Positions 49,078 to 58,432 of a stretch of DNA of 64,000 bases are shown here, in pieces. A model generated the notes under the pieces. The model was not told the origin of the DNA and ran no database searches. It saw only the letters and a list, made by a program, of their open reading frames with translations. A program made the position numbers and the translations under genes. Source of the stretch: Rhabdochromatium marinum (lineage in GTDB: Bacteria > Pseudomonadota > Gammaproteobacteria > Chromatiales > Chromatiaceae); assembly GCF_016583795.1 (NCBI RefSeq), contig NZ_NRRS01000004.1, positions 1-64,000 of the forward strand. The letters are read 5' to 3'. The number at the start of each line of letters is the position of its first letter. The stretch's first letter is position 1.

Positions 49078-49848
49078 TTACATTGGAATTCGCACCACGC
49101 CGGGTGATTCGATGATGCCCTCCAGCACGCGTTTGCTGGAGTTGTTGCGCACGCGGATGCGCTCTCCGGCACTGCCGCCTTCGAGCGCCTCACCGCTCAT
49201 GATGACACGGATGCCACCGGTTTCGGACAGCATCTGCACCAGTTGCCCGCGCTCGACCCACAACGGAGTCTTAAGATAAGCATCGGTCAGTATGTCACCC
49301 GGGCGCAGCGAGCGGCGCACCTGCATGCCGATAATGGTGGCCATGTCGTCGAAATAACCGGCTTGCAGTCCACTGGTCTCGCGCCGTTCCAGGGCGATAT
49401 CCGCCGGCATCACCAAGCTGCCGCGATTGAGGGGGCGTTTGACCACCACAACCTCACCAAAGCGCTCGACCTGCGCCGAGACGAACAGCGACCAGCGCAC
49501 CGGCCCCTGGCATTGAATTTTGACACTGGTGTTGCCGTCCTGGTTCGCACCCGGCGCGAAGCTGGCCTGAAGGTCATGATCGCAGCGTTGCAGACGCAGA
49601 CGCGGATCGACCGGATTGATGTTGACCTTTACGGTTGCGCCACGCTCACCGCCGGCTTCGCGATACAGAAAAGTTCTGGCGGTGCGCTCGATATTGCTGA
49701 CCGGTTCGATGGCATCCGATCCGGTGGCCCCCAAGGCGCTGTTCGCAATCATCACAGCTGTGGCAAGGCCCAGGGACAGCAACCCCCGGCGCTGCATTCG
49801 GGGGGCCATGGCGCCGGTCAGGGCGGGCATGAGTGTGCGCTTCAGCAT
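49078..49848 (-). CDS. flgA: P-ring assembly chaperone FlgA
   Basis: This 256-residue periplasmic protein is needed to assemble the FlgI P-ring. It has a signal peptide (GLLSLGLATAVMIANSALGA), then a SAF-type C-terminal domain (RPLNRGSLVMPADIALERRE, MQVRRSLRPGDILTDAYLKTP, ending in VRIPM). The frame extends upstream, but ATG 49848 follows the sigma-54-like promoter and gives the best signal peptide. It is the first gene of the flgA-flgM-flgN-fliK block. Confidence 0.92.
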   Translation of the reverse strand: MLKRTLMPALTGAMAPRMQRRGLLSLGLATAVMIANSALGATGSDAIEPVSNIERTARTFLYREAGGERGATVKVNINPVDPRLRLQRCDHDLQASFAPGANQDGNTSVKIQCQGPVRWSLFVSAQVERFGEVVVVKRPLNRGSLVMPADIALERRETSGLQAGYFDDMATIIGMQVRRSLRPGDILTDAYLKTPLWVERGQLVQMLSETGGIRVIMSGEALEGGSAGERIRVRNNSSKRVLEGIIESPGVVRIPM

Positions 49849-49908
49849 CTTTGAATTCTCACTGGGCTTCCCTGATAAAAGCCATACTGGCTGGCAATAA
49901 TTAAAATA

Positions 49909-49924
49909 CGCAATATCAATGCCA
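49909..49924 (-). promoter_or_regulatory. Sigma-54 promoter of flgA
   Basis: On the minus strand, TGGCAT, a 5-bp spacer and TTGCG give the invariant GG-N10-GC. The site lies about 60 bp before the flgA start and differs from consensus TGGCAC-N5-TTGCA at two positions. Confidence 0.65.
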
Positions 49925-49986
49925 TTTTCTGGCATGCAACGAGGGCCAAAACAAGTCACGGGCGCCTGCTATCCTGTCGCAATTAG

Positions 49987-50006
49987 GCTATTATCCAGCT
50001 AATAGC
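49987..50006. promoter_or_regulatory. Inverted repeat in the cheV leader
   Basis: GCTATTA and TAATAGC are perfect arms around a 6-nt loop, 45 bp before cheV. It may be an operator or a leader hairpin; no known motif was matched. Confidence 0.4.
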
Positions 50007-50051
50007 TGCCGTGCGATACCGGTGGCGCCGTGCCGCATCGGGAGGACTAAG

Positions 50052-50990
50052 GTGAGTCAATTTATTGACGGTGTCGATCAGCGAACGCAGATGGTCGGGC
50101 AAAACCGTATGGAACTGCTGTTGTTCCATCTCGGCAATGAGCAGACCTTTGGCATCAATGTGTTTAAGGTGCGGGAGGTTATTGCCAAGCCAAATTTACG
50201 CCAGATCCCAGGATCGTCGCCTATCGTTTGCGGGGTGGCCAACATCCGTGGCAAGACAGTGTCCATTATTGATCTGGCACGGGCCATTGGCTTTGGTGCC
50301 CAGACCATTGCGCCGGGGGCTGATGCGAAGGTAATTGTGACTGAGTTTAACCGCTCGGTGCAGGGTTTCTGGGTGTCGAATGTGGATCGCATCGTGAATG
50401 TTAGTTGGGAGAAGGTCAGGCCACCGCCCCGGGGAACGGAGCGGGAAAGCTACCTAGTGGCCGTTACCGAAATCGACAACCGCTGGGTCGAGATCATTGA
50501 CGTTGAGCGGGTGCTTGTGCAGATCAATCCCTTAGCGCAAGACATTTCAGACGAATTAAAAAGCCAGGGCGAAGCGCGTCAAGAAAACCGGTGCGTGCTG
50601 GTGGTGGATGACTCCACAGTGGCTCGCCGCCAGATTGAGCGCAGCGTTCAAGGCATGGGTTATGCAGTGGAAACGCGCTCGGATGGTCAAGCCGCGCTTG
50701 AATACCTGGAACAGCTTGACTCTGACAGGCCGGTAAGTGAACAGATTGCTCTGGTGATCTCGGATATCGAAATGCCGCGCATGGACGGCTATACGCTCAC
50801 ACGCAAAATTCGTGAAAGCGACAATCTTAAAGCACTGACTGTGATTTTGCATTCATCGCTAAGCGGTCAGTTCAATATGGATCTGGTTAAGCGTGCCGGC
50901 GCCAATCATTTTCTGCCAAAATTCGATCCCGATGAACTCGCGGCCGCTGTCTTGAAATATACTGGCGAGGAAGCGCCTAGTCACAACTAA
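50052..50990 (+). CDS. cheV: Chemotaxis protein CheV (CheW-receiver fusion)
   Basis: This 312-residue adaptor has a CheW-like domain (about 15-155, FHLGNEQTFGINVFKVREVI) fused to a receiver domain (about 175-305) with its Asp in LVISDIEMPRMDG. It couples receptors to CheA and may act as a phosphate sink. GTG 50052 follows GGGAGGACTAAG. It is followed by cheR. Confidence 0.95.
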   Translation: MSQFIDGVDQRTQMVGQNRMELLLFHLGNEQTFGINVFKVREVIAKPNLRQIPGSSPIVCGVANIRGKTVSIIDLARAIGFGAQTIAPGADAKVIVTEFNRSVQGFWVSNVDRIVNVSWEKVRPPPRGTERESYLVAVTEIDNRWVEIIDVERVLVQINPLAQDISDELKSQGEARQENRCVLVVDDSTVARRQIERSVQGMGYAVETRSDGQAALEYLEQLDSDRPVSEQIALVISDIEMPRMDGYTLTRKIRESDNLKALTVILHSSLSGQFNMDLVKRAGANHFLPKFDPDELAAAVLKYTGEEAPSHN

Positions 50991-51069
50991 AGCAGGGCCG
51001 CCGGGTGTGCCGGCGCGATACAATGCCCGTTTCATTCCATGCCAGACGGCCAAAGTACCAGATTGCTAC

Positions 51070-51882
51070 ATGATAGACCCGCAAGATTACAATGAGTTTT
51101 CGCGTTTTCTGAGCGAATGCTGTGGGCTGGTGCTCGGCTCAAACCGCCAGTATCTGGTGTCCAGCCGGCTGTCGCGTCTGCTCAGTGAGTTTTCCTTCGC
51201 CAGTGTTGAAGAGTTATTGCGCGCCTTGCGCAGTCCCACGCAGACCAAGCTCAAATCGCGCGTGATTGATGCCATGACCACCAACGAAACCTCCTGGTTT
51301 CGTGACACCTACCCCTTCGAGATGCTGCATCACATCATCCTGCCGCAACTTGCTGCCACCAAACGCAGCCTGCGCATCTGGTCAGCCGCCGCCTCCACCG
51401 GGCAGGAGCCTTACAGCATTGCCATGGTGCTGAACGAATATGCCAGCACTAATCCGCTGAAAGCCCCCAGTGCCAATATCATCGCTACGGACTTGTCCGA
51501 ATCCGCCCTGGCCGAGGCGCGCTCCGGTCTCTACGATGGCTTGAGCATTGTGCGCGGGCTGAGCCAGGAGCGTCGCAATCGCTTTTTTACGACGGTTGCG
51601 AACGGACACCAAATCAAGCCTGAGATCCAGCGTCAGGTGCGTTTCCAAAAACTCAACCTGCTGGACTCCTATGCTGCGCTCGGCAAGTTTGACATCGTTT
51701 TTTGCCGCAATGTGCTGATTTATTTCTCTGCTGAGACCAAACGTCAGGTCTTTGACGGCATCGCCCGGCAGATGGAGTCCGGCGGATATTTTTTCATTGG
51801 CGCCTCAGAGTCGGCCGGGCCTTATACCAAAGCTTTTGAGGTCGAGCGGACTCCGCGCGGTTCGGTGCTGCGCCGCATCTGA
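51070..51882 (+). CDS. cheR: Chemotaxis receptor methyltransferase CheR
   Basis: This 270-residue SAM-dependent enzyme methylates chemoreceptor glutamates and so opposes CheB. It has an N-terminal helical domain and a C-terminal Rossmann domain with WSAAASTGQEPYSIAMVL, ATDLSESALAEAR and FDIVFCRNVLIYF. ATG 51070 gives the conserved N-terminus (YNEFSRFLSECCGLVL). The cheV-cheR-flgB order matches Pseudomonas. Confidence 0.96.
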   Translation: MIDPQDYNEFSRFLSECCGLVLGSNRQYLVSSRLSRLLSEFSFASVEELLRALRSPTQTKLKSRVIDAMTTNETSWFRDTYPFEMLHHIILPQLAATKRSLRIWSAAASTGQEPYSIAMVLNEYASTNPLKAPSANIIATDLSESALAEARSGLYDGLSIVRGLSQERRNRFFTTVANGHQIKPEIQRQVRFQKLNLLDSYAALGKFDIVFCRNVLIYFSAETKRQVFDGIARQMESGGYFFIGASESAGPYTKAFEVERTPRGSVLRRI

Positions 51883-51897
51883 TTTCCCCCCTTCCCC

Positions 51898-51913
51898 GCC
51901 GCCATCAGGCGGC
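51898..51913. other. GC hairpin after cheR
   Basis: GCCGCC and GGCGGC are 6-bp arms around ATCA, just past the cheR stop and 2 bp before the sigma-54 site. It may end the cheV-cheR transcript. Confidence 0.45.
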
Positions 51914-51915
51914 AC

Positions 51916-51931
51916 TGGCACATCCATTGCT
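51916..51931 (+). promoter_or_regulatory. Sigma-54 promoter of the flgB operon
   Basis: TGGCAC, a 5-bp spacer (ATCCA) and TTGCT closely match the sigma-54 consensus, with GG-N10-GC spacing, 45 bp before flgB. It should drive flgBCDE and probably beyond under a FleQ/FlrC-type activator not seen in this window. Confidence 0.88.
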
Positions 51932-51975
51932 TGCTTTTTAGCCGAACCATCGGGACAGCAACCGCAGGATGAGCC

Positions 51976-52389
51976 ATGAGTCTATCCCTCGACAAAGCAC
52001 TGGGCATTGCCCCGCAAGCCATTCTGGTCCGGGCGGATCGCATGGAACTGCTTGCGTCCAACCTGGCCAACGCGAATACGCCCAACTACAAGGCGCGCGA
52101 TATTGATTTCCGTGCCGTATTGGCTGAGGCGGCTGGGCGCGGCAATACCTTGCCGCTAAAGCGCACCAATGATCGACATTTGCCGCCGCCGGCGACCGGC
52201 GCTGTCGATATGCCGCCGGAGCGACTCTATCGCGTTCCATCGCAACCGGCGCTCGACGGCAACACCGTCGATCCGCAACTTGAGCATGCCACCTTCGCCG
52301 AAAATGCCATGCAATATCAAAGCAGTGTTGAATTTCTGAATCGCAAGATCAGAGGGCTGAGATCCGCGCTGCAATCCGGAGGAGGCTAA
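51976..52389 (+). CDS. flgB: Flagellar proximal rod protein FlgB
   Basis: This 137-residue rod protein has the N-terminal rod motif (LLASNLANANTPNYKARDIDF) and a C-terminal helical segment (MQYQSSVEFLNRKIRGLR). It shares its stop codon base with the flgC start (TAATG). Confidence 0.97.
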   Translation: MSLSLDKALGIAPQAILVRADRMELLASNLANANTPNYKARDIDFRAVLAEAAGRGNTLPLKRTNDRHLPPPATGAVDMPPERLYRVPSQPALDGNTVDPQLEHATFAENAMQYQSSVEFLNRKIRGLRSALQSGGG

Positions 52390-52808
52390 TGAGCAATTTT
52401 TTCAGTATTTTTTCGACCTCGGCTTCCGCGCTGACTGCTCAGTCGGTGCGACTGAATACCGTGGCCTCCAATCTGGCCAATTCCAGTGTTGGGGCACCAA
52501 CCCCCGAAGACACCTATCAGCCCAAAGAGGTGTTGTTCCAGACGGTCTACGACCGCACCGACCCCAACCGTGCCGACACGCCAGTGCGAGTGACCGGCAT
52601 TATTGATCGGCCGGAAGATCCTATCGCCACCTATGAGCCGCAGCATCCACAGGCCAACGAAGAAGGCTATGTCTTCCGCCCTGCCGTGAATGTGGTGCAG
52701 GAAATGGCCAATATGATGTCAGCCTCGCGCAATTACGAAGCCAATATTGAAGTCCTGAACACCACCCGCCAGTTGTTGCAGCGCACTCTGCAACTTGGCG
52801 CACAGTAA
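52389..52808 (+). CDS. flgC: Flagellar proximal rod protein FlgC
   Basis: This 139-residue rod protein has the N-terminal LNTVASNLANSSV and C-terminal VNVVQEMANMMSASRNYEANIEVLNT motifs. It follows flgB by overlap and precedes flgD by 61 bp. Confidence 0.97.
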   Translation: MSNFFSIFSTSASALTAQSVRLNTVASNLANSSVGAPTPEDTYQPKEVLFQTVYDRTDPNRADTPVRVTGIIDRPEDPIATYEPQHPQANEEGYVFRPAVNVVQEMANMMSASRNYEANIEVLNTTRQLLQRTLQLGAQ

Positions 52809-52869
52809 CGGGTTGCGAGACATTGGATTCAATGATCTCAGGCGCTGAACAAACGAAGGATCAATAACG

Positions 52870-53541
52870 ATGTCAGAATTTTCACTGGAAACTCTTCAGA
52901 GGTTGGGGCTTGCACCCAAGTCGCCAACGAATACCGGCCCTAACAATAAGCTGGATCAGGCCGACTTTCTGATGCTGATGACCAAGCAACTCGCCCAGCA
53001 GGATCCTTTTGAGCCCACCGACAATGGCGAAATGATCGCCCAGATGGCGGAGTTCTCCACCCTGGAAGGCATGCAGACGTTGACGGACTCCTTCGGTGTG
53101 CTTGCGCGTACTCTGAGTCAGAGTCAATCACTGCAAGCGGCCAGCCTGGTGGGCAAGGATGTGCTGGTGCCAACTGAGTTCAGTGAACTCACGGCCGGGG
53201 GGAGCATCGCTGGTGCGGTTGATCTGACCAGTTCAGCACAATCAGTCACTATCGACGTGGTCAACGCCAGTGGTGCCACGGTTCAGCAAATCGCTCTGCA
53301 GGACACATCCGCCGGACTGAACAATTTTGCCTGGGATGGCCTACTCGCCGATGGCAATCCCGCGCCAGCCGGGGTCTATGAATTTCGTGCGTCTACAACG
53401 GGAGGCGGCGAATCCCAGGCAGCTGAAGTCTATCTCGATGCAGAGGTCGATAGCGTCACGGTCAATGAGGAAGGCCGACTGCTGATTGATGTGATTGGCC
53501 TCGGTACGCTTGAATTCGAAGATATTCGGCGTATTGGTTGA
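52870..53541 (+). CDS. flgD: Hook capping protein FlgD
   Basis: This 223-residue scaffold protein allows FlgE polymerisation and is not kept in the mature flagellum. It has the N-terminal family motif QADFLMLMTKQLAQQDPFEPTDN in part and a FlgD Ig-like Tudor region (FAWDGLLADGNPAPAGVYEF). Confidence 0.96.
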   Translation: MSEFSLETLQRLGLAPKSPTNTGPNNKLDQADFLMLMTKQLAQQDPFEPTDNGEMIAQMAEFSTLEGMQTLTDSFGVLARTLSQSQSLQAASLVGKDVLVPTEFSELTAGGSIAGAVDLTSSAQSVTIDVVNASGATVQQIALQDTSAGLNNFAWDGLLADGNPAPAGVYEFRASTTGGGESQAAEVYLDAEVDSVTVNEEGRLLIDVIGLGTLEFEDIRRIG

Positions 53542-53574
53542 TTCGAGACATTACGAAACAAAAGGAGACAAACA

Positions 53575-54891
53575 ATGTCAGCATTCAATGTTGGATTGAC
53601 CGGTCTAAATGCCGCCCAGACCGATCTGAACGTCACTGGTAATAATATTGCGAATGTTGCAACCACAGGGTTCAAGCAATCGCGCGCCGAATTTGGGGAT
53701 CTTTTCGCGCAATCTTTTGCCAGCTCCAGTAAAACTGCGGTGGGGCAAGGTGCAAATGTGTTGTCTGTGACACAGCTTTTTTCGCCAGGACCTATCGAAC
53801 TCACTAATAATGGACTGGATCTTGCCATCAGTGGCAACGGGTTTTTCGTTTTGGATGACCCTAATGGTAGTCGAGTGTATTCGCGCGCTGGCGAATATCA
53901 AGTTGACCGTGACGGCTACATTACCAATACCAGTGGACAGAGGCTCCAGGGGTTCGACCCGCTGGATGAAACGGATTCCAATACGACATTTAGCGTTGGC
54001 TCCCCACAGGATATCCAGCTAACTACCAGTAAAATAGAGCCAAAAGCAACCACTACCATTGATTCCATTGTAAACCTTGATGCCAATGCTGAAGTACCTC
54101 CTGGAGTTGTTGCTGGTGGTACTTTTGCTTTTCCTGATCCAACTCCTGATACGTACAATTTTTCAACACAGGTAACTACTTATGATTCTCTTGGGACGCC
54201 ACGGCCAGTGACACTTTTTTTCCAAAGGACGGATGCGGGTGGTGGTGTTGCAGACCCGCTGAATTGGGATCTTTATGTTGGTATGACGGATGATGATCCT
54301 GCTAGTGCGACTTTTGGTCAAGTTGTTGATGTAGGGTCTGCTGCTCCACAAAATATAACCTTTGATGCGTTAGGACAACTTACAACAGCAGATCCCGTTA
54401 TTACGATAAGCTCAATAAATGACCCTTTTTTAGATAATGGAGCAAACGGGTTTGTTGACCTTCCTGTAAACTTGGCTGGATCTACACAATATGACGGAGA
54501 TAATGAGGTTTCTATAACTGCAGATGGTTACACATCAGGGCAATTGAGCGGCATCAATGTTGATGAAACAGGCCGCGTTTTTGCCCAATTTACCAATAAT
54601 CAGTCGAAAGTGTTGTCCCAGGTTGCACTTGCAAACTTCATTAATCCACAAGGTTTGGCTCAACTCGGAGACAATAACTGGCAAGAAACCTATGCATCTG
54701 GTGGTGTCTCAATCGGAGCACCAGCGACGGCCGGCTTGGGTTCTATACAGTCCAGCGCATTGGAAGGCTCAAATGTCGATCTGGCTGAACAACTGGTCAA
54801 TTTGATTACCGGGCAACGGAATTATCAAGCCAATGCCAAAACACTTGAGACTGCGAACGCGATTACTCAGACAATCCTCAATATCCGCTAG
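53575..54891 (+). CDS. flgE: Flagellar hook protein FlgE
   Basis: This 438-residue hook subunit has the conserved N-terminus (GLTGLNAAQTDLNVTGNNIANVATTGFK), the RAGEYQVDRDGYITN segment, and the C-terminal DLAEQLVNLITGQRNYQANAKTLETAN. The central exposed region (about residues 140-330, bases 54000-54560) is visibly more AT-rich than the flanks, with ATA and AAA codons. Confidence 0.96.
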   Translation: MSAFNVGLTGLNAAQTDLNVTGNNIANVATTGFKQSRAEFGDLFAQSFASSSKTAVGQGANVLSVTQLFSPGPIELTNNGLDLAISGNGFFVLDDPNGSRVYSRAGEYQVDRDGYITNTSGQRLQGFDPLDETDSNTTFSVGSPQDIQLTTSKIEPKATTTIDSIVNLDANAEVPPGVVAGGTFAFPDPTPDTYNFSTQVTTYDSLGTPRPVTLFFQRTDAGGGVADPLNWDLYVGMTDDDPASATFGQVVDVGSAAPQNITFDALGQLTTADPVITISSINDPFLDNGANGFVDLPVNLAGSTQYDGDNEVSITADGYTSGQLSGINVDETGRVFAQFTNNQSKVLSQVALANFINPQGLAQLGDNNWQETYASGGVSIGAPATAGLGSIQSSALEGSNVDLAEQLVNLITGQRNYQANAKTLETANAITQTILNIR

Positions 54892-54938
54892 GCCGTTGGC
54901 TATCGGTTAAGCGCTGCATTAAATTCGGAGGTAGTATC

Positions 54939-55679
54939 ATGGATCGAATGCTTTATGTGGCCATGACTGGCGCTAAGCAAAGTATGTATGCACAGGCAGT
55001 CAATAACAACAATCTGGCCAATGCTAATACTAATGGCTTCCGCCAAGCCATCGCTTATGCCTATACCGAACCCATGCGGGGTCCCGTGTTCGACTCCCGT
55101 GATTATGTGCAGGTAGCCGATGAGGCAATTGACTTTACCCAGGGGGCCTTGCAGAGCACTGGTCGCGATCTGGACATTGCTATTCGTGGTAATGGATTTC
55201 TTGCGGTACAGGCCCAGGACGGCACCGAGGCCTATACCCGCGCCGGAGATTTGCAGATCGACGCTCAAGGCATTATGCGCCTGGGCAATGGCTTACAGGT
55301 GCTTGGCGATGGTGGACCAGTTGCTATTCCGCCGGCTGAAAGTATCACTATCGGCGCTGATGGCTCGGTGACTATTCGCCCGCTCGGCGGTGAACCCAGA
55401 GGTCTGGCTGCGATTGAGCGTCTGCGTTTGGTCAATCCCCCAACCGCTGATCTGGAGCGTGGCGAGGATGGTCTGTTCCGCTTGCGCAACGGTGGACAAG
55501 CGCCCGCTGATGCCAATGTGCGTGTGGTTTCTGGCATGCTGGAAACCAGCAATGTCAATACGGCGGCTGCACTCGCGCGCATGATGGAGCTCACTCGCCA
55601 TTATGAAACCCAAGTGAAAATGATGAGCACCGCCGATAACCTTGCCCGAAACAACAACAAGCTACTCGGTATGAGTTGA
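54939..55679 (+). CDS. flgF: Flagellar proximal rod protein FlgF
   Basis: This 246-residue rod protein has the N-terminal GAKQSMYAQAVNNNNLANANTNGFR motif in part, a central DLDIAIRGNGFLAVQ segment and the C-terminal ETSNVNTAAALARMMELTRHYETQVK. It precedes flgG by 36 bp. Confidence 0.96.
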   Translation: MDRMLYVAMTGAKQSMYAQAVNNNNLANANTNGFRQAIAYAYTEPMRGPVFDSRDYVQVADEAIDFTQGALQSTGRDLDIAIRGNGFLAVQAQDGTEAYTRAGDLQIDAQGIMRLGNGLQVLGDGGPVAIPPAESITIGADGSVTIRPLGGEPRGLAAIERLRLVNPPTADLERGEDGLFRLRNGGQAPADANVRVVSGMLETSNVNTAAALARMMELTRHYETQVKMMSTADNLARNNNKLLGMS

Positions 55680-55715
55680 TAACGGCCTGTGCCGAGCCAG
55701 CAGGAGTAAAAAACC

Positions 55716-56507
55716 ATGAATCAAGCGCTATGGGTCGCAAAAACCGGACTCGATGCTCAGCAGACACGAATGTCGGTAGTGTCGAACAATCTGGCCAATG
55801 TGAATACCACCGGCTACAAAAAAGGCCGGCCAGTGTTTGAAGATCTCCTCTACCAGACGATTCGCCAGCCCGGTGCCCAAGCGACCCAAGACGCCCAATT
55901 ACCTTCCGGCCTCATGCTGGGTGTCGGAGTCCGCACCGTTTCGACCGAAAAGCTATTTCAGCAGGGCGATATGGTATTGACGGACAATTCGCTGGATGTG
56001 GCTATTGATGGGCGCGGATTTTTTCAGATCCTGCTGCCCGATGGCAATCTTGGCTATACACGAGACGGCAGCTTTCAGATCAATGCTGATGGTGAAGTAG
56101 TAATGTCGAATGGCTATCCTTTGCAGCCAGGCTTGGTAATTCCAGAGGAAACCCAGTCGATTTCAATCGGCGCGGACGGTACGGTGAGCGCGCAACTGCC
56201 AGGACAGGTTGATCCGCAACAGCTTGGGCAGATACAGCTGGCCGATTTTATCAATCCCGCTGGCCTGCAACCCATTGGTGAGAATTTGTTTCTGGAAACC
56301 GCAGCCTCTGGTGCGGCCCAGGAATCCGCACCTGGTATCAATGGACTGGGGGAAGCACGGCAAGGCATGCTTGAAACCAGCAACGTCAATATTGCCGAGG
56401 AACTGGTCAATATGATCGAAACCCAGCGTTCCTATGAGGCTAATACCAAAGCATTGTCAACAGCTGATGCCATGATTCAGTACGCCAACAATAACCTTGG
56501 CCGTTAA
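55716..56507 (+). CDS. flgG: Flagellar distal rod protein FlgG
   Basis: This 263-residue distal rod subunit has N-terminal SVVSNNLANVNTTGYKKGR, central SLDVAIDGRGFFQILLPDG and C-terminal ETSNVNIAEELVNMIETQRSYEANTKALSTAD motifs. It is of typical length. Confidence 0.97.
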   Translation: MNQALWVAKTGLDAQQTRMSVVSNNLANVNTTGYKKGRPVFEDLLYQTIRQPGAQATQDAQLPSGLMLGVGVRTVSTEKLFQQGDMVLTDNSLDVAIDGRGFFQILLPDGNLGYTRDGSFQINADGEVVMSNGYPLQPGLVIPEETQSISIGADGTVSAQLPGQVDPQQLGQIQLADFINPAGLQPIGENLFLETAASGAAQESAPGINGLGEARQGMLETSNVNIAEELVNMIETQRSYEANTKALSTADAMIQYANNNLGR

Positions 56508-56534
56508 GGTCGGCTCAATGCAGGAGTAGCGGCA

Positions 56535-57221
56535 ATGCCACCCATCCACAAATTCACCATCACTTTTGCGGTGATTCTGGTGATCGGTTGCGATTCCATG
56601 CCGCCAAAACGCGGAGATAATCCAGATTTCATTGCCGCATCCGCGCCTGCCCCCCTGCCGCAGCGGTTCAATAATGGGGCCATTTTTCAGCCCGCGCAAA
56701 GCCGTGGCCTGTTTGAGGACTATAAGGCCCGTCAGGTGGGTGATCTGCTGAATGTGCAATTGGTTGAAAACACCAATGCCAGCAAATCAGCCAAGACCTC
56801 AGTGACTAAAGATTCCACGGTTGGGGTTGATTTTTCTCAGCTGGATGTCATGGGACATCAGGTGGAGCCCTCCAACAATCTGTTGGGCGTCGGGGCCGTT
56901 TCCGGCCAGGAATTTGAAGGCGAGGGCGACTCGGAGCAAAGCAACAGCCTGAGTGGTCAAATTACCGTGACGGTGGCCGAGGTGCTGCCCAATGGTAACC
57001 TGGTGGTGCAGGGTGAAAAATGGCTTGGCCTGAACCAAGGCAAGGAATATGTCCGTCTGCGCGGGATTGTGCGACCCATTGATATCTCAGCCAACAACAC
57101 CGTGCTCTCGACTCAGGTGGGTGATGTGCAGATTTACTATGGCGGCACCGGTGCTGTAGCAGACAGTAACATCATGGGCTGGGCTATGCGCTTCTTTGTC
57201 AGTGCGCTCATGCCCTTCTGA
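56535..57221 (+). CDS. flgH: Flagellar L-ring lipoprotein FlgH
   Basis: This 228-residue outer-membrane lipoprotein forms the L ring. It has a lipobox VIGC with Cys19, the conserved GLFEDYKARQVGDLLNVQLVENTNASKSAKT in part, and the C-terminal LSTQVGDVQIYYGGTGAVADSNIMGW. A CAGGAG site precedes the ATG. Confidence 0.96.
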   Translation: MPPIHKFTITFAVILVIGCDSMPPKRGDNPDFIAASAPAPLPQRFNNGAIFQPAQSRGLFEDYKARQVGDLLNVQLVENTNASKSAKTSVTKDSTVGVDFSQLDVMGHQVEPSNNLLGVGAVSGQEFEGEGDSEQSNSLSGQITVTVAEVLPNGNLVVQGEKWLGLNQGKEYVRLRGIVRPIDISANNTVLSTQVGDVQIYYGGTGAVADSNIMGWAMRFFVSALMPF

Positions 57222-57251
57222 TGACCTTCTGACAGTTCAACGGGATCGATC

Positions 57252-58418
57252 ATGAAGCATTGCCGCACCCCCACTCGCATCACGACTCTCGCCGCCTGGC
57301 TGGTGGCCGTTATTGGCCTCCTGGTCAGCCTGCCACTCTATTCCGGTAATATCTTCTCCAAGGCCGCTCCAGGGCAGGAGCGCATCAAAGACATCGCTGC
57401 CTTTGCCGGTGTGCGCGACAATCAGCTGGTCGGCTATGGTCTGGTGGTTGGTCTTGACGGTTCGGGTGACCGTACCACTCAAACACCTTTTACGGTGCAA
57501 AGCCTGAAAAACATGCTTGGACAGCTTGGGGTGACCCTGCCGCAGGGGGTTAACCCACAGCTGAAGAATGTAGCGGCAGTGATGGTCACAGCGGATCTGA
57601 TTCCCTTTGCCAAAGCCGGTCAGCGTTTTGATGTAACTATCTCCTCACTGGGTAATGCTCAGGATTTGCGTGGTGGCACCCTGGTGATGACGCCCCTGCG
57701 CGGTGCCGATGGACAAGTGTATGCTGTAGCCCAGGGTAATCTGGTGGTTGGCGGTTTTGGTGTCGGCGGCGATGATGGCAGCAGCGTGACCCAGGGTGTG
57801 CCAACGGTTGGGCGCATTCCGCGCGGGGCGACGGTCGAACGCGAGGTGCCAAGTGCCTTTGCACAGGGCGGTTCTCTGGTGCTGAATTTGCATCGCCCGG
57901 ATTTTTCCACCGCCAATCGTATGATGAATGTGATCAACGATACCTTTGGTGGTCAGGTCGCGCGAGCCATTGACGGGGCTTCAGTCAGGGTGCGCGCACC
58001 CACCAGCCCGAGTGATCGAGTCGCCTTTGTCTCGGTGCTGGAGAATCTCCCCGTAGAGCCGGGTACGCCACCGGCCAGGGTGGTGATTAACGCCCGTACC
58101 GGCACCGTTGTGATTGGCGCCAACGTGCGGGTGTTGCCGGCCGCCGTCTCGCACGGCAATCTCACGGTCACGATTACTGAGGATCCGCAGGTCAACCAGC
58201 CCGGAGCTTTTGCCGGGGGACAGACCGTGGTGACACCGCAGACCAATATCGGCGTCACTCAGGAGGACAATCCCATGTTCCTGTTCAATCCCGGCACCTC
58301 GCTGAATGAAATCGTTCGTGCTGTGAACCAAGTCGGTGCACCGCCCAGCGATCTGATCTCCATCCTCCAGGCGCTGCGCGAGGTCGGCGCGCTGCGTGCC
58401 GAACTGGTTGTGATCTAA
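57252..58418 (+). CDS. flgI: Flagellar P-ring protein FlgI
   Basis: This 388-residue periplasmic P-ring subunit has a signal peptide (about residues 12-36), then [31 protein letters not shown] in part and the C-terminal [25 protein letters not shown]. It needs FlgA for assembly. Confidence 0.97.
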   Translation: MKHCRTPTRITTLAAWLVAVIGLLVSLPLYSGNIFSKAAPGQERIKDIAAFAGVRDNQLVGYGLVVGLDGSGDRTTQTPFTVQSLKNMLGQLGVTLPQGVNPQLKNVAAVMVTADLIPFAKAGQRFDVTISSLGNAQDLRGGTLVMTPLRGADGQVYAVAQGNLVVGGFGVGGDDGSSVTQGVPTVGRIPRGATVEREVPSAFAQGGSLVLNLHRPDFSTANRMMNVINDTFGGQVARAIDGASVRVRAPTSPSDRVAFVSVLENLPVEPGTPPARVVINARTGTVVIGANVRVLPAAVSHGNLTVTITEDPQVNQPGAFAGGQTVVTPQTNIGVTQEDNPMFLFNPGTSLNEIVRAVNQVGAPPSDLISILQALREVGALRAELVVI

Positions 58419-58432
58419 TTCAGGAACCCGTC

